From contig MAAT01000028.1 in the NCBI GenBank assembly GCA_002162815.1, positions 148,552 to 212,551 of the forward strand: a stretch of 64,000 bases of DNA. The letters are read 5' to 3'. The notes beneath the pieces are model-generated. The model saw only the letters and a program-made list of their open reading frames with translations, made no database searches and was not told where the DNA came from. Shown here piece by piece: positions 26,050-33,670 of the stretch. The position numbers and the translations under genes were made by a program. The stretch comes from Gammaproteobacteria bacterium 53_120_T64. Its GTDB lineage: Bacteria > Pseudomonadota > Gammaproteobacteria > Pseudomonadales > Porticoccaceae. Every line of letters starts with the position of its first letter. The stretch's first letter is position 1.

Positions 26050-26751
26050 ATGATTGAACTCCAGCAACTGTGCCGCAGTTTCCAGATTGGCGACCAATGT
26101 GTCCACGCCCTCGACCATATTGACCTGAAGATAGAGAGCGGCGCATACCTCTCGGTGATGGGCCCTTCGGGCTCGGGCAAGTCCACCCTGCTCAATATGC
26201 TGGGTCTGTTAGACACCCCCAGCTCCGGCGAATACCTGCTCAACCAGACCGCGACCAGCCCGCTCAGTGAAGAGCCCCGCGCCACTTTGCGCCGCGAGCA
26301 CATCGGCTTTGTGTTCCAGAGTTACCATTTAATTCCCCGGCTCACGGCGCGAGAAAATATTGAGCTACCGCTGATCCTCGCCGGCATGCCGCCCAAACAA
26401 CGCAGGCCCCTGCTCGACAAAGTGATGACTCGCCTGGCTCTGAGCGACCGCGCCGCCCACGCACCCAAGCAGTTATCGGGTGGCCAGCGCCAGCGCGTCG
26501 CCATCGGTCGCGCCATTGTGATGAAGCCGCAGCTACTGCTCGCCGATGAACCCACCGGCAATCTAGACTCGACCTCGGGCCGAGAGGTGATTGAACTCCT
26601 CGAAGAACTCAACGACGAGGGTATTACCCTGCTGGTGGTCACCCACGACCAAAATATTGGCGAGCGGGCCAGGCGCGAGCTGAAAATGATTGACGGTCGT
26701 ATTGCCAGCGATAGTGCCGGCAATGCCGTCGCTACCCGTACCGACGTCTGA
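26050..26751 (+). CDS. ABC exporter ATP-binding protein (MacB/LolD type)
   Basis: 233 residues with Walker A GPSGSGKST (about 38-46), Q-loop in FVFQSYHLIPRLTARENIELP, signature LSGGQRQRVAIGRA, Walker B LLLADEPTGNLDS, and H-loop VVTHD. This pattern is the MacB/LolD/FtsE branch that partners FtsX-like permeases. It is followed after four bases by the first permease. Substrate could be a peptide, lipoprotein or toxic small molecule; the sequence does not tell. Confidence 0.95.
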   Translation: MIELQQLCRSFQIGDQCVHALDHIDLKIESGAYLSVMGPSGSGKSTLLNMLGLLDTPSSGEYLLNQTATSPLSEEPRATLRREHIGFVFQSYHLIPRLTARENIELPLILAGMPPKQRRPLLDKVMTRLALSDRAAHAPKQLSGGQRQRVAIGRAIVMKPQLLLADEPTGNLDSTSGREVIELLEELNDEGITLLVVTHDQNIGERARRELKMIDGRIASDSAGNAVATRTDV

Positions 26752-26755
26752 ACCG

Positions 26756-27976
26756 ATGCGCAGCGCCGACCTTATTGCCTTCAACCTGAAACTGATCGAG
26801 CGTCAGCGCCTGCGCTCTGCGATGTTGCTGGCGGCCATCGCCATTAGTGTGATGGCGATTAATTTGCTCACCGGCATTGGCGAGGGCGGCAAGCAGTTTG
26901 TCCTCGCCGAATTCAATTTGCTCGGCAAAAACGTCTTGATTATGCTGCCGGGCAAGAGAGAAACCACGGGGGGCATTCCCCCCTTAACAGGTGAGACCAC
27001 CCGTGACCTGACCCTGCGCGATGCCGAGGCCATCGCTCGGCTGGGCAATGTGTCGGCGGTGGCACCGCTGATTGCCGGAAAAATGGAGATATCCCACGAC
27101 AAGCTTAGCCGTGAAGCTTTTACCATTGGCAGCAACCGCGCCTTCTTTGACATTCGCCAGCTTGACGTGGCTCAGGGTAAAGCCCTGCCACAACTCCCCC
27201 TCGAGCAAAGTCAGGCGGTTTGCGTGATTGGTAGCAAGTTGCGCAAAGAGTTATTCGGCACTAAACCCGCCCTCGGCCAATGGCTGCGCGCCGCTGACAG
27301 CCGCTTTCGCGTCATTGGCATTCTCAAAGACAAGGGCCAGGGCCTGGGCTTTGATATGAACGAGGCGATCATTGTGCCGGTTGCCAGCGCCCAGGCCTTG
27401 TTTAACCAGGCCGGTTTATTTCGGGTTTTTATCGAGTTGCGCAGCCTCGATGGTTTGCAGAAATCACAACAGCGCATCCTCGCCCTGCTCAAAGAACGCC
27501 ACGAGGGCAAAGAAGATGTGACGATTATTACTCAGGATTCACTGCTCTGGGCCTTCGAAAACATCCTCAACACCTTGACCCTGGCGGTCGCCGGTATCGC
27601 CGGCATTAGCATGTTGGTGGCGGGCCTATTGATTATGAATGTGTCGCTGATCGCCGTCAGTCAGCGCACCCCTGAAATTGGCCTGCTCAAAGCACTGGGT
27701 TGCCCAGCGCGCACCGTGGCGCTGATCTTTCTCAGCGAAGCCAGCATCATGGCGCTCAGCGGCGCACTGCTTGGCATCTTGATGAGCGAGCTATTGTTGT
27801 ACCTGGCGCGGGAGCTCTACCCGACAATCCCCTTCACCACACCGCTTTGGGCTCAGCTCGGCTCGGCGCTAATTGCCACCGTAACCGCGCTGCTGTTTGC
27901 CGCGATTCCCGCGCGAAAGGCCGCCAATATGGCACCGGTCGATGCCCTGCTCGACAAGAAGGCGGGGCAGGCATGA
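26756..27976 (+). CDS. MacB/FtsX-type ABC permease, first of a pair
   Basis: 406 residues: N-terminal membrane helix (LRSAMLLAAIAISVMAINLL), a MacB periplasmic core domain, and a C-terminal FtsX domain with three helices (TLAVAGIAGISMLVAGLLIMN; ALIFLSEASIMALSGALLGI; LGSALIATVTALLFAAIPA). The coupling motif RTPEIGLLKALG is normal. Upstream in-frame codons belong to the ATPase in another frame, so the ATG at 26756 is used. Its stop overlaps the next permease as ATGA. Confidence 0.93.
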   Translation: MRSADLIAFNLKLIERQRLRSAMLLAAIAISVMAINLLTGIGEGGKQFVLAEFNLLGKNVLIMLPGKRETTGGIPPLTGETTRDLTLRDAEAIARLGNVSAVAPLIAGKMEISHDKLSREAFTIGSNRAFFDIRQLDVAQGKALPQLPLEQSQAVCVIGSKLRKELFGTKPALGQWLRAADSRFRVIGILKDKGQGLGFDMNEAIIVPVASAQALFNQAGLFRVFIELRSLDGLQKSQQRILALLKERHEGKEDVTIITQDSLLWAFENILNTLTLAVAGIAGISMLVAGLLIMNVSLIAVSQRTPEIGLLKALGCPARTVALIFLSEASIMALSGALLGILMSELLLYLARELYPTIPFTTPLWAQLGSALIATVTALLFAAIPARKAANMAPVDALLDKKAGQA

Positions 27977-29169
27977 TCGCGCGCGATGCCGCACGTTTAA
28001 TCTGGCGCTCGGTGTCCCACAGCCTGGGCAAAAGCCTGCTCACCGCGCTGGGTATTGGCATCGGCATCGCGGCAGTATCGCTGCTGACCTCCCTCGGCAG
28101 TGGCTTGCAGTTGTATATGCTCGAGCAGTTTTCACTGTTCGGCACGCGGATTATCGCCGTCAATCCCGGCAAAGACATGACCCACGGCATCGGCAGTTTA
28201 CTGTCGTCGGTTCGGCCCCTGAGTCTGGACGATGCCCAGGCATTAATCGACTTACCCGGTGTCGAGTTTGTGGTACCCGTGGTGCAGGGCCTTGGCGCTA
28301 TCGAATACGCTAATCGTCAGCGCAACAGCGATATTCTCGGTGTCGGCGCGCAAATGTCGAAAGCCTGGCAGTTCAAGGTCAGCATGGGACGTTTTTTGCC
28401 CGAGGACCCCAGCGGCCACAGTCGCGCCTATGCGGTATTGGGTTACACCCTGAAGCAGGAGTTGTTCGCCAGTACCAATCCCCTCGGCAAGACCATCCGC
28501 GTCGGCGGCTTGCGCTTTAAGGTCATCGGCGTGATCGAAAAGAAGGGCCAGATGCTGGGTTTTGATATGGACGATATTGCCTATATTCCCACCGATAAAG
28601 CCCTGCAACTGTTCAACCGCGAGGGCCTGATGGAGATCGACATCAGCTTCACCTCTGCCACCAGTTCAGGGCAACTGGCGGAACGCGTGAAAAAGGTGTT
28701 GATCGAGCGTCACGGCGCTGAAGACTTTGCCATCACCAGCCAAGATGAGATGCTGCTAACCATGGGCAATGTGCTCAATGTGTTGACTATTGGCGTCGCG
28801 GCGCTGGGTTCAATCTCCCTGTTTGTCGGCGCCGTCGGCATCGCCACCATTATGACCACCACCGTGCGTGAGCGCAGTGGCGAGATCGGCCTGCTGCGCG
28901 CCATCGGTGCCAGTCAGCCGCAAATTCTCGCCTTGTTTTTGGGGGAGGCGGTGCTGATTTCGCTGCTCGGCGGCGTCATCGGCCTGGCTTTACTCGCGGT
29001 AATTGCAGCAGTGCTCTCACTGTTGGTGCCCGCTTTGCCTCTGGCTCTACAGCCCTTCTTTCTCGTCCTCGCTCTGCTCGCGTCGGCCTTGATTGGGCTG
29101 CTAGCCGGGGTTATACCCGCCTACAGTGCTAGCCGTTTAAAACCCATCGATGCACTGCGGGCTGAATAA
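27973..29169 (+). CDS. MacB/FtsX-type ABC permease, second of a pair
   Basis: 398 residues, paralogous to the preceding permease, with the same layout: helix SLLTALGIGIGIAAVSLLTS, periplasmic MacB core (GIGSLLSSVRPL, GMDDIAYIPTDKALQLFN-like region), FtsX helices and the coupling motif RSGEIGLLRAIGAS. The ATG overlaps the previous stop. Two different permeases imply a heterodimeric transporter. The open frame extends upstream to 27700 but that part is antisense-like and out of family. Confidence 0.93.
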   Translation: MIARDAARLIWRSVSHSLGKSLLTALGIGIGIAAVSLLTSLGSGLQLYMLEQFSLFGTRIIAVNPGKDMTHGIGSLLSSVRPLSLDDAQALIDLPGVEFVVPVVQGLGAIEYANRQRNSDILGVGAQMSKAWQFKVSMGRFLPEDPSGHSRAYAVLGYTLKQELFASTNPLGKTIRVGGLRFKVIGVIEKKGQMLGFDMDDIAYIPTDKALQLFNREGLMEIDISFTSATSSGQLAERVKKVLIERHGAEDFAITSQDEMLLTMGNVLNVLTIGVAALGSISLFVGAVGIATIMTTTVRERSGEIGLLRAIGASQPQILALFLGEAVLISLLGGVIGLALLAVIAAVLSLLVPALPLALQPFFLVLALLASALIGLLAGVIPAYSASRLKPIDALRAE

Positions 29170-29326
29170 TCTCACTACCTGTACCGAAAACATCTATAAA
29201 CGGCGCGCTAACATGCTGGAATTGCCCAGCAAGACGAGCTAAAAACAACACCCCAGCAAACGCCAAGAGCCTGTCTGTCAGCACGACACCTTTTTATCAC
29301 AAACAGCCAAAAACCGGCTCAAAGCC

Positions 29327-29342
29327 TGTTAACCGGTTAACA
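29327..29342. promoter_or_regulatory. Perfect 16-bp palindrome TGTTAACCGGTTAACA, candidate operator
   Basis: Fully self-complementary with a central CCGG, the geometry of many LacI/GalR-family operators. It lies 38 bases upstream of a possible -35 box and 209 bases upstream of the first gene of the operon. No LacI-type gene is in the window, so the regulator would act from elsewhere. Confidence 0.55.
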
Positions 29343-29379
29343 CCTTGCACAGCGATTCAGCTTTTCGACAGAACAGCGC

Positions 29380-29408
29380 TTGCAAGACCGCTAGCAAAAC
29401 CTTATTTT
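29380..29408 (+). promoter_or_regulatory. Possible sigma-70 promoter for the barrel operon
   Basis: TTGCAA (29380-29385) and TATTTT (29403-29408) are 17 bases apart. Both are imperfect matches; support comes from position near the palindrome. Confidence 0.35.
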
Positions 29409-29550
29409 CCGACCATAATCACTCTAACAAAAGTTAATCAGCTGCCTTTTCGGCACAAATTAGCCCACCCCGCAGCATCAACAATACGTGTTTTTGCACG
29501 ACATGCCGGATCAGTCCCTATGAGCAGCAAGGCAGTACAGGAATGACATC

Positions 29551-30864
29551 GTGAACAGGTGTGACAAACAGCAAAGCAACAGCCAAGCACTGGGCTTTGC
29601 CGCCCTAATGACAATTGGCTGCCTAGGGGCACCACCGGCCTTCGCTCTCGAGGCTCTCGACCCCACCTACACCTTTAACGGCTTTGGCACCCTCGGTGCG
29701 GTTTACTCCGACGAAGACCAAGCGGACTACGTCTCCAGCTGGCTACTGCAACCCAATGGTGCCGGCCACACCAGTGAGTGGCATGGCGGTGTTGACAGCA
29801 AGCTCGGCGGACAATTGAACGTGCGCTTTAACGAGGCTTTTTCAGCGGTTCTACAGGTTGTCGTACAGCGCCAGGAGGACAACGCCTGGACACCCGAAAT
29901 CGAGTGGGCCAATATCCAATACCGCTTTAATGACCAGTTTAGCCTGCGCCTGGGCCGCACGGTGCTGCCCAGCTTTATGGTTTCCGATACTCGCCTGGTC
30001 GGCTACGCCAACCCCTGGATACGCCCCCCGCAGGAGGTTTATCAGCTCAACCCCTTGACCAACCTCGACGGTCTCGATCTGAGTTATGAGCTGGAGTTCG
30101 ACAATGGCCACAATACCCTGCAATTGAATTTGGGCCAGAGCGACAGGGACGTTGTACAAGATGGTGAAACTCGCGGGCGAAAAGGCCTCGTGATCAGTAA
30201 TACCTTCGAATATGACTTCGCGACCTTACGCCTGATGTACATGCGCGCCAAGATTGACCTGAGTATAGACCTGACCGATGCTATCTTCGGCGCCTACACC
30301 ACTCTTGGCGAGACGCTGAGCACAATGCCCGGCCAGGAGGGCAACGCCGCCACCGCCAGTGCCTTGGGCAGCCGCTACGCCATTGCCGATGACACCGTTG
30401 AACTCTACAGTGCCGGTATCAAACTCGAGCCCGGCAACTGGTTATTGATGGGCGAATGGGGACGCGTTCCAGAAACGGGAGCCCTGGCCAATGTACAGGC
30501 GGGCTATGCCACCCTGGCCTACCACTTCCCCACCTTTATGCCTTTTATCACTCTTGCCGAGGTCAACGGCGATACCCCGAGCGAATCCGGTGTCGCCACC
30601 ACGGGTATGCCGGCGCCTCTCGCCGAGGAAGTGAACGCCCTCAATCAAGGCCTTAATCTCCTGTTATTTCAGGCCTCCGCCGCGCAAAAGTCGATCACCG
30701 CGGGGCTGCGCTGGGACTGCTACCCGGGCACCGCCATCAAACTACAGTATCAACACATCGAGATTGATGATCACTCGCCCGGCCGCCTCGGCAATGTCCA
30801 GCCCGGCTTTACGCCCGGCGGCACCGTGAATGTCTTCAGCACCACCATCGACTTTGTTTTTTAA
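29551..30864 (+). CDS. Outer-membrane beta-barrel (porin-like) protein
   Basis: 437 residues. A signal peptide ends near PPAFA (residue 32), followed by alternating amphipathic strands (YTFNGFGTLGAVYSD, LSYELEFDNGHNTLQLNL, FATLRLMYMRAKIDL) and a C-terminal Phe (VNVFSTTIDFVF), the usual signal for outer-membrane assembly. No known porin subfamily is evident. The start is GTG 29551 with AGGA upstream. It is followed after nine bases by a small binding protein and then a Cache-GGDEF-EAL protein, so it may admit or bind the ligand they sense. Confidence 0.75.
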   Translation: MNRCDKQQSNSQALGFAALMTIGCLGAPPAFALEALDPTYTFNGFGTLGAVYSDEDQADYVSSWLLQPNGAGHTSEWHGGVDSKLGGQLNVRFNEAFSAVLQVVVQRQEDNAWTPEIEWANIQYRFNDQFSLRLGRTVLPSFMVSDTRLVGYANPWIRPPQEVYQLNPLTNLDGLDLSYELEFDNGHNTLQLNLGQSDRDVVQDGETRGRKGLVISNTFEYDFATLRLMYMRAKIDLSIDLTDAIFGAYTTLGETLSTMPGQEGNAATASALGSRYAIADDTVELYSAGIKLEPGNWLLMGEWGRVPETGALANVQAGYATLAYHFPTFMPFITLAEVNGDTPSESGVATTGMPAPLAEEVNALNQGLNLLLFQASAAQKSITAGLRWDCYPGTAIKLQYQHIEIDDHSPGRLGNVQPGFTPGGTVNVFSTTIDFVF

Positions 30865-30873
30865 AGACGCAAT

Positions 30874-31311
30874 ATGAATTCTACTCAAGGCTGCAAACAA
30901 CTGCTCCGGCTCGCGTTACTCGCGACCTGCCTTGCCGTGGCCAATGTCCAGGCTGAGGTGGTTGTCGTGGTCGCAGCCAACAGCCCGGTGAGCAGCATCA
31001 GCAGGAGCGACGTGGCAAAAATCTTTCTCGGTAAAAGTCGCCGCTTTGCCGATGGTTCACGGGCCATTCCCCTGAATCAGAGCGAAAGTAACACGGCGCG
31101 CGAAATTTTTTATCGCCAAGTCAGCGGAAAATCACCGGCACAGGTCAAGGCCCACTGGGCGAAGCTGATTTTTACCGGCCGTGGCCAACCGCCCAAAGAA
31201 GCTTCTAATAGCGCTAAAATCAAACAGCTACTGACAAAAAACACGGGCAACATCTCCTATCTCAACCTCTCAGCGGTGGATGACTCCGTGAAAGTGCTGC
31301 CCTTAAAATAA
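30874..31311 (+). CDS. Small periplasmic PstS-like binding protein
   Basis: 145 residues with a signal peptide (cleavage after NVQA, residue 27) and a half-size PBP-like domain: ISRSDVAKIFLGKSRRFADGS, IPLNQSESNTAREIFYRQ and GNISYLNL, resembling the phosphate-binding PstS fold in truncated form. No ABC phosphate permease is adjacent. Its stop overlaps the ATG of the c-di-GMP protein (TAATG), so it is co-translated with a sensor rather than a transporter. Ligand not known. Confidence 0.82.
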   Translation: MNSTQGCKQLLRLALLATCLAVANVQAEVVVVVAANSPVSSISRSDVAKIFLGKSRRFADGSRAIPLNQSESNTAREIFYRQVSGKSPAQVKAHWAKLIFTGRGQPPKEASNSAKIKQLLTKNTGNISYLNLSAVDDSVKVLPLK

Positions 31312-33647
31312 TGACAGCGCAAGTGAAGGGAGACGACGGGCAGCAACAAGCCCCTATCACACCACCCCGGGACGACGAGGGCCCGCCGTCGCTAACAAAG
31401 CTCCTAGGCAGCAGAATAAGCATTGTGCAGGGCATATTCCTGGCCATGGTCAGCGTCATCTTAATTGCCCTCTGGCTCACCACCTTACAATTAATCGAGA
31501 GCAGTTTTGCCGCTGCCAAAATCAACGCCTCCCGCGCCACAGGAGAGCTGGCTCACACCTATGAGGCACAAGTGGTGCGGGCGGTACGGGAAATCGATCA
31601 GGCCTTAAATGTGCTCAAGCGCAGCTATGAGTTTGATACCGATCAAGAGATGCTCGCGCTAATAGACGACTGGGGGCTACTGCTCACCGACTTTCTGTTT
31701 GTCTCCAGCATTGCCGATGCCAAAGGCAATGTCACCAGTAGCACGCAAGCCATAGTAGGCACTAACATCGCTGACCAGGACTACTTTCGCGCCCAGGTGG
31801 AGAGCGACCAACTGGCCATCAGCCACGCCTGGCTAAACCCCGCCAGCAAAACCTGGAAACTCACCTTCAGCCGCAGAATAAACACCCCGGACGGAGCCTT
31901 CGCCGGTATCGCCTACACCTCGGTCGACGCCAGCTACTTTGTCAGCGGCTACGAAGATGCACAACTGGGTCAGCGAGGCGTGCTCGGCCTGATTGGTACC
32001 GACGGTGTATTTCGCGTGCGGCGCAGCGGCGAAAAGGTTGTCTCCGGGGAAAAAACAGATTACCGACAGCTGATTCCCGACGCAGAGGCCTTGGAAGAAC
32101 AGGAGGTACGCCTTTTCAAGCACAGCTGGGATCAGGTGCAGCGCTATACCCTGGCCACCCAGCTCTATGAATTCCCACTGGCGGTGATCCTAGGGCTCTC
32201 CGAAGAAGAACAATTACAGGCCAGCGTAGCACTGCGCCGGCTCTATCTGCAACGCGCGGGGGCAACCAGCGTCCTTATCTTGCTAATTGCCGGCCTGGTG
32301 TTTTACCTCAGCCGGCAGCTACAGCGCAGCCGGCAGCGCATTCTGGATGAGCAAGTCAGTCATGCCCAGCGGGTCGAATATTTGGCCTATCACGACGGCC
32401 TCACCGGCCTGCCCAACCGCAGCTATTTTAGCCAACTACTCAATCGTGGCATTGGTGAAGCCAAGCGCTATGAGCGCCGCTTCGCCCTACTGTTTCTCGA
32501 CCTCGATCGCTTTAAAATCATTAACGACACCCTCGGCCACGACGCCGGTGACGAATTACTGATCGAAGTGGCGAAACGTTTGAACCAGGCCCTGCGCGAA
32601 ACAGACACCGTGGCGCGACTCGGTGGCGACGAGTTCGTCGTGCTATTGCCGGAAATGAATGAGGAGGCACAACTGAGCGCGGTGGCCAGGAAAGTACTCA
32701 GCGCCGTGGGCCAACCCTTTCGACTCGCCGAGCAAGATTTACGCATTACCGTGAGCATCGGTATCAGCGTCTTCCCCGGCGATGGCGAGGACGAACAAAC
32801 CCTGCTTAAAAATGCCGATATCGCCATGTATCACGCCAAGGAGGGCGGTAAAAATAACTATGCCTTTTACTCCGAAGAACTGAATGCCGATTCCCTGGAA
32901 AGGCTGGCTCTGGAGTCGAGCCTGCGCCAAGCATTGGATGAAGATCAGTTTGTCTTGTTCTATCAGGAGAAACACGACATTCACAGCAATAAAATTACCG
33001 GTGCCGAAGCGCTATTGCGCTGGCAGCACCCCAACCTTGGCCTGGTTCTACCCCATCAATTTCTGCCCCTCGCGGAGGAAACCGGCCTGATTATCCCCAT
33101 CGGCAAATGGGTGCTGGAGACTGCTTGCCACCAGGCCGTCGACTGGATCGCGCAGGGGCAGGCCCCGCGCTGTGTCTCGATCAACCTGACGGCGCGCCAG
33201 TTTACCGACGCCCACCTACTGGGCGATATCCGCGAAGCCCTGCAAAGCACCGGCCTCGACCCCCAGCTGCTCGAACTGGAAATTAGCGAAAACCTCCTGC
33301 TCAGTGACTTTGACCGGGGGCTAGATATTCTGCACCACATCAAAGCACTGGGGGTACGCATTGCCATTGGCAACTTTGGCACCGGCTACACCTCGCTATC
33401 GACCCTGGAAACATTCCAGTTTGACACCCTAAAAATTGATGGCTCGGTGATTCGCGATGTCACCCGAGAAGACTCCGATCGCCAACTCACCGAGGCCATC
33501 ATCGCCGTTGGTCGAGCGATGGCGATGACTATTGTCGCCGAGGGCGTCGAGACTCGCGAGCAGGCCGAGTTTCTGCTGAATAGTTCCTGCGATCAAGTAC
33601 AGGGCTTTTATTACGACAAGCCCAGCCCCAGCAAACGTCTCAATTAA
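31311..33647 (+). CDS. Cache-GGDEF-EAL membrane protein with a degenerate EAL site
   Basis: 778 residues. Membrane helices near 45-65 and 310-330 flank a Cache-type periplasmic sensor. The GGDEF domain (about 355-515) has intact GGDEF near 438 and an RETD inhibitory-site motif just upstream, so diguanylate cyclase activity is expected. The EAL domain (about 540-775) keeps EAL (565), NLTARQF and EISE, but the DDFGTGYSS loop reads GNFGTGYTS: Gly687 and Asn688 replace the metal-binding Asp pair. Phosphodiesterase activity is therefore unlikely. Last gene of the three-gene operon. Confidence 0.95.
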   Translation: MTAQVKGDDGQQQAPITPPRDDEGPPSLTKLLGSRISIVQGIFLAMVSVILIALWLTTLQLIESSFAAAKINASRATGELAHTYEAQVVRAVREIDQALNVLKRSYEFDTDQEMLALIDDWGLLLTDFLFVSSIADAKGNVTSSTQAIVGTNIADQDYFRAQVESDQLAISHAWLNPASKTWKLTFSRRINTPDGAFAGIAYTSVDASYFVSGYEDAQLGQRGVLGLIGTDGVFRVRRSGEKVVSGEKTDYRQLIPDAEALEEQEVRLFKHSWDQVQRYTLATQLYEFPLAVILGLSEEEQLQASVALRRLYLQRAGATSVLILLIAGLVFYLSRQLQRSRQRILDEQVSHAQRVEYLAYHDGLTGLPNRSYFSQLLNRGIGEAKRYERRFALLFLDLDRFKIINDTLGHDAGDELLIEVAKRLNQALRETDTVARLGGDEFVVLLPEMNEEAQLSAVARKVLSAVGQPFRLAEQDLRITVSIGISVFPGDGEDEQTLLKNADIAMYHAKEGGKNNYAFYSEELNADSLERLALESSLRQALDEDQFVLFYQEKHDIHSNKITGAEALLRWQHPNLGLVLPHQFLPLAEETGLIIPIGKWVLETACHQAVDWIAQGQAPRCVSINLTARQFTDAHLLGDIREALQSTGLDPQLLELEISENLLLSDFDRGLDILHHIKALGVRIAIGNFGTGYTSLSTLETFQFDTLKIDGSVIRDVTREDSDRQLTEAIIAVGRAMAMTIVAEGVETREQAEFLLNSSCDQVQGFYYDKPSPSKRLN

Positions 33648-33648
33648 A

Positions 33649-33664
33649 GACCACGCCCGTGGTC
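33649..33664. terminator. Short hairpin between convergent genes
   Basis: GACCAC (33649-33654) and GTGGTC (33659-33664) pair around GCCC. It sits between the stops of the GGDEF gene and the MMPL gene. There is no T run, so a bidirectional terminator role is only plausible. Confidence 0.35.
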
Positions 33665-33670
33665 AACAGC

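Larger units (their letters stand above)
29170..29550. other. Regulatory gap before the barrel/binding-protein/c-di-GMP operon
   Basis: About 380 bases without a gene. It holds a short hairpin TGCTGG/CCAGCA (29214-29231) after the permease gene, a perfect 16-bp palindrome (29327-29342), and a possible promoter (29380-29408). Confidence 0.6.

Noticed and set aside
29727..30159. Antisense frames within the barrel gene
   Set aside because: The plus-strand barrel has a signal peptide, strand pattern and C-terminal Phe; the antisense products have none of these.
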